From the NCBI GenBank assembly GCA_026018925.1, contig JAKSZU010000009.1, forward strand, positions 32,286,583 through 32,350,582: a DNA stretch of 64,000 nucleotides. Reading direction: 5' to 3'. Shown in pieces: positions 1-10,727 of the stretch. Numbering within the stretch: position 1 is the first letter of the stretch; each line of letters starts with the position of its first letter. The DNA comes from Tupaia tana. Lineage: Eukaryota; Chordata; Mammalia; Scandentia; Tupaiidae. Below the pieces are notes generated by a model. The model had not been told where the DNA came from. It did no database searches and saw only the letters and a list, made by a program, of their open reading frames with translations. The translations under genes were made by a program, and so were the position numbers.

Positions 1-1395
1 GACCCCAGAAATAAATCCCCAAACAGGCAGTTAACTGATTTTTGACAAGGGGTACCAGCCAATCCAGTGGGAAAAGGAAAACCTCTTCAGCAAATGGTGC
101 TGGAAAAACTGGATTTCCACCTGCAGAAAGATGAATTTGAACCCCTACCTCTCACCTTTGACAAAAATCAACTCAAGATGGATCAAAGATCTAAACCTAA
201 GACCTCAAACTTTAAAACTGCTCCTAGAAAACACTGGAGAAACTCTGGGAGACATTGGGGTAGGCAAAGACTTCTTAATCAAGACTCCCAAAGCACAGTC
301 AATATTCCCCAAAATAGTCAAGCGGGATTATATCAGACTAAGAAGACTCTGCATGGCAAAAGAAACAGTAATTAGTGTGAATGGGCAGCCCTCAGAATGG
401 GGAAATATTTTTGTAATCTATGCATCAGATAAGGGACTGATAACCAGAATACACAAAGAACTCAAGCAGCTATTCCGAAAAAAAGATAATCAACCCAGTT
501 AAGAGATGGGAGAATGAGTTGAAAAAACCACTCTCTAAGGATGACATACGAATAGCCAAAAGGCATATGAAAAAGTGTCCAACATCCCTCAGTGTAAGGG
601 AAATGCAGATCAAAACAACAATGAGATACCACTTAACCACAGTCCGAATGATTAAGATTAAAAATAAAAAAAAAAAGACAAGTGCTGGCGGGGGTGTGGT
701 GAAAGGGGAACTCTCTTACACTGCTGGTGGGAATGTAAATTGGTACAGCCACTGTGAAGAACAATTTGGAGATTCCTCAAAAATCTACAAATAGAATGAT
801 ATGATCCATCAATCCCACTCCTTGGTATCTACCCAAAGGACAGATCAATTCTTAATCAGAATAGTGCTTGTACATCGATGTTTATTGCAGCACAATTCAC
901 AATTGCTAAGACATGGAACCGACCCAAATGCCCACGAACAGATGAATGGATTGAAAAACTGTGGCACATATACTCTATGGAATATTATTCAGCCATTAAA
1001 AAAAAAACAATAAGACCATGGCTTTTGACAGAAAGTGGAAGAATATGGGAGATTTACTGCTGAGTGAAGCAAGCCAGGCTATGTCCCCACTTAATACCAA
1101 GTGTCCACACTCTTGGTGACAGAAATTGATTGACTAAAGTATATAGAAACATAGTAAATGGATGTGAATACCTGATATAGTGTGTGTGTGAAAAAGTAGA
1201 GTCTGAGAAAGGACATTTAAAGGAAAATAGAGAGACAAAGCATTAATGAGACAAAGAAATATAGTATTATCTATTGAAGATAATTTTATAGTTTTATCAA
1301 CTAGACAAGGGAGAAATGTCCACAAGTTGTAATATTTACTTTGTAAGCTAAATAATGTGATTGAGTGTATTAAAAAAATGAAATTTAAAAATATA
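1..1395 (+). mobile_element. LINE-1 fragment: ORF2 C-terminus and 3' UTR
   Basis: Continues from before the window. Frames around 67-1063 translate, with frameshifts and stops, into the C-terminal part of L1 ORF2, the endonuclease/reverse transcriptase protein. Landmarks are [16 protein letters not shown] near 606-650, a cysteine-poor remnant of the zinc-knuckle region, and FIAAQFTIAKTWNRPKCPRT near 880-935, followed by the usual MEYYSAIKKK ending. A non-coding 3' UTR follows and ends in GTAAGCTAAATAATGTGATT and an A-rich stretch near 1390. Many breaks show it is dead. The 3' end matches the signature seen in several other L1 copies of this window, so it is probably a lineage-specific L1 family. 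Confidence 0.93.
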
Positions 1396-3702
1396 TTTAA
1401 AAAGATTATACCCCATGACCAGTTAGGCCTTATTCCAAGGATGCAAGCATGGTTCAACACATGCAAAAATATAAGTGCAATATATCATATTAACAAAAAA
1501 TATATAAAAACCATATTATATAAATTGATGAAGAAAAAACATTTGATAAAATATAGAATCCATTCATGATCAAGACTCAGCAAAATGGGCATAAAAGGGA
1601 CATATCTCAACACAATAAAAGCCATCTATGACAAATCTTCAGCTAATATCATGCTGAATGGGGAAAAGCTGAAAGATTTTCCACTAAAAACTGGAGCAAG
1701 GCAAGGTTGTTTACTTTCTCCACTCCTTTTTAACATAGTACTGGCAGTTCTAGCCAATACAATGAGACAAGAGAGACAAATAAAAGACATCCAGGGAACC
1801 AGCGGTTAGCATAATGGCTATGTCGTTGGACTCCCACATAGTCGACCGCAGTTCGCGTCTCGGACCCGGTGGCTTACAACTCACGCCGGGCGCGTGTGCG
1901 TGCGTGCCCAAGATCCCGAGAGGAGAATGGAGGAGAAGGGATTGCGGCGTGACCATCCCCCCGGGGGGTGATTTCTCGCTTTCTGTCTCTATGTCTCTCT
2001 CTGTCTGTCTGGCGAGCGCACGCGCCCTATAGCGAAAAACCTCTCCAAAAAAAAAAGACATCCAAATAGGGAAAGAAGTGAAATTATCCCTATTTGCATA
2101 TAATATAATTTTATACATAGAAAATCTAAAAGAATCCACACAAAAAAACTCCTGGAAGTGATAAATGAATACAGTAAAGTGGCAGGGTACAAAATCCATA
2201 TAGGAAATCAATAGCACTTTTATACACCAACAATGCTAAAAATGAGATAGAAATGAAGAAAGCAATCCCATTTACAATAGCCACAAAACCGATAAGATAC
2301 CTAGGAATAAATCTAACCATAGAAGTCAAAGACCTCCACAAGGAAAACTATGACACACTTGAAAAGGAAATTAAAATGATGCAAAAAAGTGGAAAACTAT
2401 CCCATGTTGCTGCATTGGAAGAATTAATATAATCAGCATGTCAATTCTACCAAAATTAATCTACAAATTAAATGCAATTCCAATCAAAATACCAGAGATA
2501 TTCCTCATAGAAATAGAAAAAAATCATAAAATTTGTCTGGAATCATAAAAGGCTCCGTACCACCAAGGCAATATTGCACAAGGGGAATAAAGTAGGAGGC
2601 ATCTCACTTCCTGACCTCAAAATATATTACAAAGGTGTGATAATTAAAATAGCATGGTATTCATGCAAAAACAGGCAGGTAAACTAATGGAACAGAATTA
2701 TAAATCACAAAAATTAGAGCCAACTGACATTTGGCAAAGGGCACAAGACAATCCAGTGGAATAAAGAAAATCTCTTCAGAAAATGGTGCTGGTAGAACCG
2801 AATACCCACCTGCAGAAGAAGGAAACTGGACCCTTATCTCTCACCACTAACAAAAATCAACTCAAAATAGATTGAGGATCTAAACATAAAACCTCAAACT
2901 ATAAAACTACTGGAAATTACAGGGAAAACTCTTGGAGACCTAGGAGTAGGAAAAGACTTCTTAAAAAAGACCCCCCAAAGCACAGGTAATACTCCCAAAA
3001 ATAGACAAATGGGACTATAATATACTGAGAAGCTTCTGCATAGCAAAATAAACAGTAATTAGAGTAAGAAGACAACCCTCAGAGTGGGAGAATAGATCTG
3101 CAAACTATACCTCAGATGAGGGACTGATAACCAGAATATACAGGGAACTCAAACAACTTACCCAAACAAAATAATCAATCCAATTTAAAAAATGTGAAAA
3201 TGAACTGAACAGACAACTCTCCAAGGAACACATACAAATGGCCAAAAATCATATGAAAACATGCTCAACTTCTCTTATCATAAGGGAAATGAAAATCAAA
3301 ACCACAATGAGATACCACTTAACCCCAGTCAGAATGGCTAAAATTAAAAGCATATATAATGACAAGTGTTGGAGAGGCTGTGGTGAAAGGGGAACTCTCC
3401 TGCACTGTTGGTAGGAATGTAAATTAGTACAATCACTGTGGAAAACGATGTGGAGATTCTTCAGAAACCTACAAGTAGAACTACCGTATGACGCAGTAAT
3501 TCCACTCTTAGCTATTTACTCAAAGACAGGAAAACCCTCAGTTGGAAAAACAAAAATGAAAAAATTATTTGATCATGATAATGTCTTTGTCTTGACTGAT
3601 ATGCACTATATTAGTGCTGGAAAAAATATGTTTTGTACATTGTAAAGATGTATGGTGATTAAATGTAAATAATAAATTTAAATTTAAAAATATTAAAAAC
3701 AA
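1396..3702 (+). mobile_element. LINE-1 fragment: RT domain to 3' end, split by a SINE
   Basis: 5'-truncated inside the ORF2 reverse transcriptase. The segment 1405-1795 encodes HDQLGLIPRMQAWFNT and, further on, [20 protein letters not shown] and [14 protein letters not shown], the conserved region just before the RT catalytic motif. After the SINE at 1794-2052 the ORF2 thumb and C-terminal region resumes (2065-3530) with several stops. The element then jumps from the IPLLAIYSK region directly to 3' UTR-like sequence, so roughly the last 60 or more ORF2 codons are deleted. It ends in AT-rich sequence with GATGTATGGTGATTAAATGT near 3646-3665. Dead copy. Confidence 0.92.
1794..2052 (+). mobile_element. 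SINE-A copy, full length, young
   Basis: Near-consensus SINE-A inserted in L1. It is flanked by a perfect 12-bp duplication, AAAAGACATCCA, at 1782-1793 and 2053-2064. The head carries an A box (TTAGCATAATGG) and a B box degraded to GGTTCG-type sequence (CAGTTCGCGTC). The middle is CpG-rich, followed by a perfect C6G6 palindrome near 1956-1968, a TCTCTCTGTCTG tract, CCCTATAGCGAAAAA and an A run. High CpG retention argues for a recent insertion. Confidence 0.95.
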
Positions 3703-4036
3703 AAATTCAGAGACTAAATCCTAAAGATCATCCTGCCTCAATCTTCATTATGCAAAAGGGGAGCCTAAAACCCATAGAAATTAACTGATTTATCTGGGGT
3801 CACAAACCTTAAATGTTCTTTCTGCAATAGGCAGGCTCATTTCATTCAAGTTCTTTAGTTCTGTCTACATGTAGATCCAATGAATTATTTACAAGGTCAA
3901 TAAAAAAGCTCATAGAAGTAATCTGACTTGTGTTTATTAAACAAATTAGGAACAACATTGTATATAGTAGAAGTTTCCATGAAACTAATTTTCCACTTCG
4001 GTTGCGATAGCTATGGTATTTGGTTCTTTCAATAAG
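3703..4036. other. Gene-free stretch, possible MIR remnant
   Basis: No coding signal. The part 3715-3830 (decayed dinucleotides around AAATTAACTGATTTATCTGG) loosely recalls antisense MIR, but too weakly to call. The rest looks unique. Confidence 0.4.
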
Positions 4037-4046
4037 ACCTGGCCTC

Positions 4047-4111
4047 TTTGAAAACTATATTATAACCCACAAAGGTGTATAACACTGTAAATAAGAAATT
4101 ACATTTTAAAA
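4047..4111 (+). mobile_element. Very short 5'-truncated L1 3' end
   Basis: About 65 bp flanked by a perfect 10-bp duplication ACCTGGCCTC (4037-4046 and 4112-4121). The insert contains AAGGTGTATAACACTGTAAA and ends in TTTTAAAA. This resembles the terminal L1 3' UTR signature (GATGTATAGTGATTAAATGTA-like) of the other L1 copies here. Confidence 0.6.
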
Positions 4112-4129
4112 ACCTGGCCTCAACATAAG

Positions 4130-4330
4130 AATCAGAAATGAACCTGTGAATGAAACACAGGAGTCAGGGAATGTAAATTCTAGTCTAGACCTTTCATTTT
4201 ATTCCATGACTTAGATTTCAATAAAATTGGGCCTCAGTTTCCTCTTTAGTTACACAGGAACAACAATTTCCTATTTTACCCAGGAGTTATGAGAATTAGT
4301 AAAGCTTAATACCTTCTTTCAAGGCTGGCA
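4130..4330 (+). repeat. MIR element
   Basis: Decayed MIR SINE. The core reads GCCTCAGTTTCCTCTTTAGT, followed by the GAGAATTAGTAAAGCTTAAT region and GGCTGGCACATGG, matching the MIR order (core, RTTAAATGAG, GTGCCTGGCACA). A SINE-As abuts its 3' end. Confidence 0.75.
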
Positions 4331-4466
4331 CATGGTATGGTGTTTAAGAATGTTGGACTCCCGTATGGCCGACTGTAGTTCAAGTCCCAGACCTGGTGGC
4401 TTTCTCTCTTGCTCACTCTCTCTCTCTCACTCTGTACCTCTCTGGTCAAATTAAAAATAAATAAAG
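4331..4466 (+). mobile_element. SINE-As (short tRNA-derived form)
   Basis: tRNA-like head with GTTTAAGAATGTTGGACTCC and a B box TAGTTCAAGTCCCAG, then directly a TCTCTCTTGCTCACTCTCTC tract and an AAAATAAATAAAG tail. It lacks the GC-rich middle and the CCCTATAGC end of the long form. The first ~15 bases of the head are missing or decayed. Confidence 0.75.
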
Positions 4467-5769
4467 TTAAACAAAATCATTATTTTTTAAAAATATGCTC
4501 TCTCATCCTTTCCATCTGAGCAGTGATAGTGTTGTGAAGTCCTAAGTATGCTGCTTTGAGTAGATGATCTGCCTTTGTTAGTAAAGACTTATCACCCTTC
4601 ATTCCAGGGACCATACACTCTTACGGCACTTAATTTCCCCCTTAAAGTTTTTTAAAAGCATAGTAGAAAGAGCAAAGGACAAACAAGAAGTTTTTTAAAA
4701 AGTGTTCAAGGGTCAGAGCTGTCTCTCATATGACCTTCAACAGGTCACTTCCACCATCTATGTAATGAAGGGTACCTTAGTCTAAGGTTCTCTGTGGGTC
4801 TAAAGATCCCTGTGGACCTTTTTGGCTTGGACAAATGACTCTAGAATTCTATATTCAAGCAACACCAGGCAAGCTGATAGTGTAGATGACATGCAGCCTT
4901 TTCGTAGTTTTAAAATCAGTTACATGGTTCATCTCAGCATGGGGGCTTCTGTGCCTTTGACCGTTCAATGACCCAGACAGGCAGTTGCTGAGATGACTCA
5001 AGGGAAGGAGGTACAAGGTACCTAAACCCACAGGCAATTAATTAACCTTGAAGTGATTAAGTTTTCTCTACCCCATAGTCTGCATCCTCTGAATAGAAAG
5101 ATGGGAAAACCAATATGATACTATTCTGCAATGAAGGTTGATAATTACAAAATGGAATCTCTCAGTCAGGAAAGAAGTGACACTGGCCCCATTCACATTT
5201 ATAAGTCTGATATTTTCTGAATCTTATTATAATATGTCTGACATTTCACAGCAAAGGAATTAAACAAAAATAAAGATGAATTTGCCATAAACTATGATGA
5301 GTAGTAGCTTCTTCAAATAAACAAACTGGTATCCATTAGCCTGTAGTCTTTGAACCCCTGAACTCTCTAGCAGGCATATTAGAGAGGTGAGGAGCCATTG
5401 TTTAACAAGACATGCATACAGTTAGATTCCAAGGGGTTCTGGAGCCCTACTTAATACACATTCTGTGGAGAATATGGTACCCTTTTAAGTCTAATTTCAA
5501 CACAGGTGTAGGAAACTGTTTGGAACCAAGACCCAACTAAAGATTATCGGCTTACTTCTCTGAGTGAAATGGCCAGGCTGTGTGAACCACAAAGTTGGAA
5601 CTGCCATAAACTCAGCTTTCTAGAGCTCATGACATGGTATAGAACTTTCCTAACACCCACTGCATGGAGAGGAAATCCCCGAGTTTTCTTTTCTTTTCTT
5701 TGTTCATTATGGCCAAGCCTACAGACAGTCCTACAAAGAAGGCAGCTATAGCAACAACAGTTAGGAGTG
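4467..5769. other. Gene-free stretch, mostly unique
   Basis: No coding sequence recognised. Around 4710-4800 there is a MIR-like trace (ATGACCTTCAACAGGTCACT). The remainder shows no repeat I can name. Confidence 0.5.
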
Positions 5770-6190
5770 CAAGGACCCTGTTGCAGTTTGAATCATGGTT
5801 TCAAAAGTTTCAAGTTTTTCCCAAAGTTTCATATTTTAGAATTTGGTCTTAACTGAATGTTCTCTAGAAATTCATGATTTGGGATGTGATTGTATTGTAA
5901 AGGTGTTACTGAAAACTTAATTCCTTTATGGTGTCCCAGGATGAGGCCTTTATATATGATCATGCCATTAGGGTGGGGCCTCTGTGATTGAGTTATGGCA
6001 GGTATATAAACAGAGGAAATGAGACTAGAATGGCAGAGAAAAAGCCACATGGACACAGACCATGCTTTGCTAAAAGTTCTGCCCTCAGCAACTTTGTGTA
6101 GCCCTCAGACTTTCCACCCACCAAAATTGCAAGTTATTAAACCTTATTTCTTTACAATTCAACAGCCTCAGGTATTTCTTCTAGTGATGC
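5770..6190 (+). mobile_element. Solo LTR, ERVL-MaLR type (MLT1-like)
   Basis: Layout of a mammalian-apparent LTR: a start near TTGCAGTTTGAATCATGG, then GGTGTCCCAGGATGAGGCCT and GGTGGGGCCTCTGTGATT. The end region has TTATTAAACCTTATTTCTTT followed by CAGCCTCAGGTATTTCTTCT, the typical polyadenylation and 3' end of MaLR LTRs. No internal retroviral sequence flanks it, so it is a solo LTR. Subfamily not certain. Confidence 0.65.
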
Positions 6191-6483
6191 AATAATGCAC
6201 TAAGAGAGGCACTTTGAAACACTGAGAGAGATTCAGAGGAGCAGTATTCTCAAAAAGTAGGGAAAACTCTAACATTTTTTTTCTTTTTCTTTCTTTCCTT
6301 TAGTTGGGCCCAAATGTGAACAGTCATGGGAAGTGTACAGAAGAATAGAGTAATGAAGGACACAGTTTTTTGGCCAGTCAACCAAAAGGAAGCCCCAGAA
6401 CCAGAAAGCGCAGGGGTATGACAGAAAAGAAAGAGCTCAGGGAAATATTTCAAAATTTGTTTTTTATGAACTCTTTTATTTTT
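6191..6483. other. Gene-free stretch, no feature seen
   Basis: Contains a short polypyrimidine run near 6276-6302 and otherwise nothing I recognise. Confidence 0.4.
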
Positions 6484-6616
6484 AAGAGATATTTTTGCTA
6501 TAGGGTGTGTGGGCTTGCTGGAAAGACAGAGTCAGAGAGACAGAAAGCAAGAAATCACCCTCCTGGGATGGCCATGCCGCAATCCCTTCCCCTCTATTCT
6601 CCCCTCAGAATTTTGG

Positions 6617-6654
<38 letters not shown>

Positions 6655-6745
6655 CATGAGTTTTAAGCTGCTGGGTCTGGGACTTGAACCACAGTTGACT
6701 ACATGGGAGTCTAGCAATGTAACCACTACACCATCTTCAGGTCCC
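6484..6745 (-). mobile_element. SINE-A copy with an internal CA microsatellite
   Basis: Antisense SINE-A. TTTTTGCTATAGGGTGTGTG marks the 3' end and the tRNA-like head ends in the antisense CAATGTAACCACTACACCAT near 6712-6733. The hypervariable ACACGCAC stretch of the family has grown into a pure (AC)n of about 34 bp at 6619-6652. CpG sites are mostly lost, so it is an older copy. Confidence 0.88.
6619..6652. repeat. (AC)n microsatellite
   Basis: Uninterrupted CA dinucleotide run of about 34 bases, born from the CA/CG-alternating segment of the host SINE-A. Confidence 0.95.
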
Positions 6746-6824
6746 TGAATTTCTGGGCTCACTACAAAGCTATGCATATGTTGATCTGACCCAAAAGTGC
6801 ATACTAAAGATTTTGCAAACTAAA

Positions 6825-7072
6825 TTCCAAGACAGACCACTGTTCAAGTCCCAAGCTAGCCACTGGATAGACTAGATACAAGTAGCATTGCAAAGGCTTG
6901 AAAAGAACATCAGGCACATGTGTGTGCATGCCCAAAATCCAAGAGGAGAATGAAGAAGAAGGGATTGCAGTGTGGCCATCCACACTGGGGTGGTGCTTTC
7001 TCACTCTCTCTCTCTTTCTCTCTGTCTCTGTCCCCAGCAACTGCATGTGCCCTATAGCAAAATTTGTTTTTT
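6825..7072 (+). mobile_element. SINE-A copy, head scrambled
   Basis: The 3' two-thirds are clear: GGCACATGTGTGTGCATGCC, AGAGGAGAATGAAGAAGAAG, CTCTCTCTTTCTCTCTGTCT and GTGCCCTATAGCAAAATTTG. Of the tRNA head only CACTGTTCAAGTCCCAAGCT survives. It is separated from the body by about 40 bp of unrelated sequence, so the head is disrupted or deleted. Confidence 0.7.
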
Positions 7073-7074
7073 AA

Positions 7075-7985
7075 ATGGTGTTTTTCCTTCTTTAAATGGT
7101 TGGCAGACTTCTCTAGTAAACTATCTAAACTTTTGAGAGTTTTTAAAAAGATTTTAATTATAGTTTTGAATTATTTAATAGTTATGAAACTATTCAGGTT
7201 ATCTATTTCTTCTTGAGTAAGATTTGGTAGTTTGTTATATGTGAGGAATTGGTCCACTTCATGTACATTGTTGAATTTATGTGAGAGTTGTTCACAGTAT
7301 ACACTCATTGTCTATGGAATCTTTAATGAGATTCTCTCTTTCATTCCTGTTATCAGTCATTCGTGCCTCTCCTTTTCTTTCTCAGTCATGCTAGAGGTTT
7401 ATCACTTTTATGAATCTTTTTAAAAGACAGCTTTTGGTTTTATTGATTTTATTCTATTGATTTTCTGTTCTCAGTTTTATCAGTTTGTGCTCCTTATTCT
7501 TTCCTTCTGCTTTTTTAGAGTTTATTTTCTTCTTTTCTTTTTAGTTCCTTATAGTAGAAGCTTAGGTTAATTGATTTGAGGCAGTTTCTCTTTTTATTGT
7601 AGGCATTTAGCACTCCAAACTTCCATCTAAGCACAGATTTAGATACATGACACAAATTCTGATATGTTGTATTTTTATTTTCATTCCATTCAGAATATTT
7701 TCTAAATTTCTCTGAGACTTTCTCTGTGACCTATGGATTATTTCAGAGCATGCTATTTAATTTCTGAATGAGTTGAGATTTTTTTATTACCTTTCTGTTA
7801 CTGATTTCTGGTTTAATTCCATAATATTCAGGTAGTATATGTATTTTGTATAATTTTAATTGCTTTCATTTTTAAAGTGGTTTTATGGCCTAGTATATGA
7901 ATTGTCTTAATGAATTTTGACCTTAAAGTACTTTTCAGTTTGTGGATTCATGAGTTTTACAGAAATTGAAAAGTTGTAACTCTTC
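7075..7985 (-). mobile_element. Antisense LINE-1 fragment (5' half of ORF2)
   Basis: T-rich sense strand with the typical antisense L1 phrases: TTCAGGTTATCTATTTCTTC, AAGACAGCTTTTGGTTTTAT, TTTTAATTGCTTTCATTTTT and GGCCTAGTATATGAATTGTC. The order fits the endonuclease-to-RT linker region of ORF2 read backwards. No open frame remains. Old L1M-type copy judging by decay. Confidence 0.8.
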
Positions 7986-8394
7986 AAAGATATTATCAGG
8001 AGACAAAATGCAAAGAGAGAACCTCTTCCTTAACATAAAAATTAAGTCAGTGGAGCCATATCTGAGAAAACTTATCAGACACACCTCAAAAATCCCTTTA
8101 GGAGATAACTGGGATACTTTATATGAAACCTAATAACTAAGGTTGCCACATCTAAGCACCAAAGTATCTTTTTATATATTGCTGTGAATTGCATAGGGCC
8201 TTAGGAAACTTTTAAGTCAAAAGTCCAGGCCACTGAGATGCAATGACAATGGATTCCAAAGAGACAACAAAAGAAAATCTGATGATCTATGCCAACCTCA
8301 CAGAAACTTTTGGTCCACTTTTATCTATGTTGGTAAATAGAAATATATATTTAATTTTTTCCTCTCTGTTATTATAGTTTATATCCAAGAGTCT
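7986..8394. other. Gene-free stretch, no feature seen
   Basis: AT-rich and unique-looking; no repeat or coding signal recognised. Confidence 0.4.
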
Positions 8395-8655
8395 GTAGGG
8401 AGACAGAAGAGCACAGTGGCTAAAAGCAAAGATTCGGCTTCAAACCTAAGTTCAAATTTTGGCTCTACTCCTTACTGACTGTGTAATTGGGCAAGTTTCT
8501 TGACCTCTTTAAGTTTCCACTTTCATTTCTATAAAATTGGGATAATAGTAGTGCCTGCATCATACAGTTTTTGTGAGAAATAAATTGAATAATAAACCTA
8601 TTGCTTATAGAGCAGTACCTGATACAAAGTAAGTGCTCAGTAAATGTTAGTGATA
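8395..8655 (+). repeat. MIR element, nearly full length
   Basis: tRNA-like head (GAGCACAGTGGCTAAAAGCA and AACCTAAGTTCAAATTTTGG), core (GACCTCTTTAAGTTTCCACT, AAAATTGGGATAATAGTAGT) and 3' end (TAAGTGCTCAGTAAATGTTA) are all present in order. One of the best-preserved MIRs here. Confidence 0.88.
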
Positions 8656-8954
8656 ATGACATTCAGAATATAATCCATACCATACAAAGCCATAGACTGT
8701 AACAAGGGCCCTTAAATTTTGGTTTGAAGATTCATATATGTCTAAACCATGCCTCAACATTTCAAAAGCCAGGAACTGTACTAGACATAGAAGTATAAAG
8801 TTAAAGTCAGGAACCAAAATAATAGAAAACAGAGATCCCTAAGGTGTCTACTGTTCATAGTAGATGAAGACTCAAAGCAGTTTTAAGGTTCAATGTCAAC
8901 TCATAAATACATGTATGTACATCACTGCCTAAGAGGTTAAAAAGAAAGACCATC
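8656..8954. other. Gene-free stretch, no feature seen
   Basis: Unique-looking sequence with no signal I can assign. Confidence 0.35.
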
Positions 8955-9524
8955 AATAATATACTTTCTGGTTTACATATAATTATGATACATACTTATG
9001 GGATACAGTATGGTTTTTAGAGTCCATATATAGAGTGTAATAATCACATCAAGGATACAGACATATTCATCTTCTTCAACATTGAATATTACCTTATGTT
9101 GTGCACATTCAATAATAGTTATACTAGTTTTCAGAAATATATATTGAATTGTCAACAATTCTTTTACTCTACTATGTTACATGGTTCCATTACCCATTCC
9201 CTTTGTTTTCATGCATTCTTGTATCTGTTAATCATTTTCTCCTGAACCTGCCCCCCCCATCCACCTTCTCCCCTATGCAGCTTCTGCTATATACCATTAC
9301 TATATTTCTATGATATTAAGTTCTTCAGTTTCCACCATAGAATGCAGATATTTGGTGTATGTTAAGCAGGGACATACAGTTGTCTTTCATAATGTGGTTT
9401 ATTTTCTTTTTGCATTATATCTTCTAGGTTTGTCCACTTTGTGTCAAATGACAGGATTATCATTGTTCTTTATGGCTGAAGAGCATTCTGTTGTGTGCAT
9501 CTATTACATTTTCTCTCTCTTTTT

Positions 9525-9780
9525 TATTTATTTAGGCTTTTGCTATTGGGAACATGTACTCACTGGAGAGAAACAGGCTGTGAGAGACAGTGAGAGGGAA
9601 AGTGAAAACTCTCCCCTCAGGGGGGATGACCATGCTACAATCTCTTCTCCATTCTCCTCCTGGAATTTTGGGCATACACTCATATGTGCCTGGTACACTT
9701 TTCAAGCTGCCAGGTCCAGGACTTAAACTACAGCTGTGTAGGAATCCAAGCACCTTAACCACCATTCCATCTGCTGGCCT
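9525..9780 (-). mobile_element. SINE-A copy nested in L1
   Basis: Antisense. GGCTTTTGCTATTGGGAACA marks the 3' end and AACCACCATTCCATCTGCTG the head. Moderately decayed; CpGs lost. The host L1 continues on both sides. Confidence 0.82.
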
Positions 9781-9969
9781 CAGTTAAATGTTCTTAATTC
9801 ATTGATTGTTGGGCACTTAGGTTGATTCCATGTCTTAGTTATTGTGAATAATGCTGCAATAAACATAGATGTATAAATGTCTCTCTGACAGACTGATTTG
9901 CCAACCTTCGATAAACACCCAAGAGTGGGATTATTGGGTCATTAGGTAGTTGTATTTTTAGATATTTTT

Positions 9970-10200
9970 TAAGAGAGATTTTTGCCATAGGGTGTGTGAG
10001 CTCTCTGGAGAGACAGAAAGTGAGAAATCAACCCCTGTGGGAGATGGCCACACTGCAATCCCTCTCCATTCTCCTCTCAGAGTTTTGGGCATGCACACAC
10101 ATGCATCCAGCATGAGTTTCAAATTGCTGGGTCCAGGACTCAAACTTCAGTAAACTACATGAGAGTCCAGCATTTCAATCACTATGCCACCCGTTGGCCC
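9970..10200 (-). mobile_element. SINE-A copy nested in L1
   Basis: Antisense. TTTTTGCCATAGGGTGTGTG through CACTATGCCACCCGTTGGCC. Second of three SINEs in the same L1. The TCTG tract is shortened. Confidence 0.85.
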
Positions 10201-10465
10201 CTATATTTATATTTTTTAAGGAACCTCCATACTGTTTCTATAGTGGATGTGCTAATTAACATTCCTACCAGGAGTATGTGAGAGTTCCCTTTGGTCTACA
10301 ACCTTACCAGCTCTTATTGTTTATTTGATCATAGTCTTTCTGACTAATGTTAGATGATACTTCATTATGGCTTTGATTTAAACTTCTCTTATGATAAGAA
10401 ATGGTGAACATTTTTCATATGCTTCTTAGCCATGTGTATGTCTTTGTTTAAGAGTTGTCTGTTCA

Positions 10466-10727
10466 CGGGAACCAGCAGTTAACATAATGGCTATGTCGCT
10501 GGACTCCCACGTAGTCGACCGCGGTTCGCGTCCTGGACCCAGTGGCTTAAAACTCACACCGGGCGCGTGTGCGTGCGTGCCCAAGATCCCGAGAGGAAAA
10601 TGGAAGAGAAGGGATTGTGGCGTGACCATCCCCCCTGGGGGGTGATTTCTCGCTTTCTGTCTCTATGTCTCTGTCTGTCTGGCGAGCGCACGCGCCCTAT
10701 AGCAAAAAAACCTTTCCCCCCCAAAAA
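10466..10727 (+). mobile_element. SINE-A copy, young, nested in L1
   Basis: Sense-strand, near-consensus and CpG-rich. Flanked by a perfect 16-bp duplication AAGAGTTGTCTGTTCA (10450-10465 and 10728-10743). B box GGTTCGCGTCC at 10522-10532 departs from the usual GGTTCGAGTCC. The tail is interrupted by a C7 run before the final A run. Confidence 0.95.

Noticed and set aside
1405..1809. Domesticated reverse transcriptase gene
   Set aside because: It is L1 ORF2, 5'-truncated, frameshifted and split by a SINE, with no sign of a preserved frame.
1750..2217. 155-codon minus-strand protein
   Set aside because: The frame runs through a SINE-A inserted in an L1, in antisense to both. It is stop-poor because of the GC-rich SINE and has no biological unity.
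5770..6190. Endogenous retrovirus with genes
   Set aside because: Only solo LTR-type sequence is visible here and at 40062 and 45285; no internal gag, pol or env regions are present.
6509..6777. Proteins rich in His-Thr or Cys-Val repeats
   Set aside because: They are translations of the CA microsatellite in a SINE-A.
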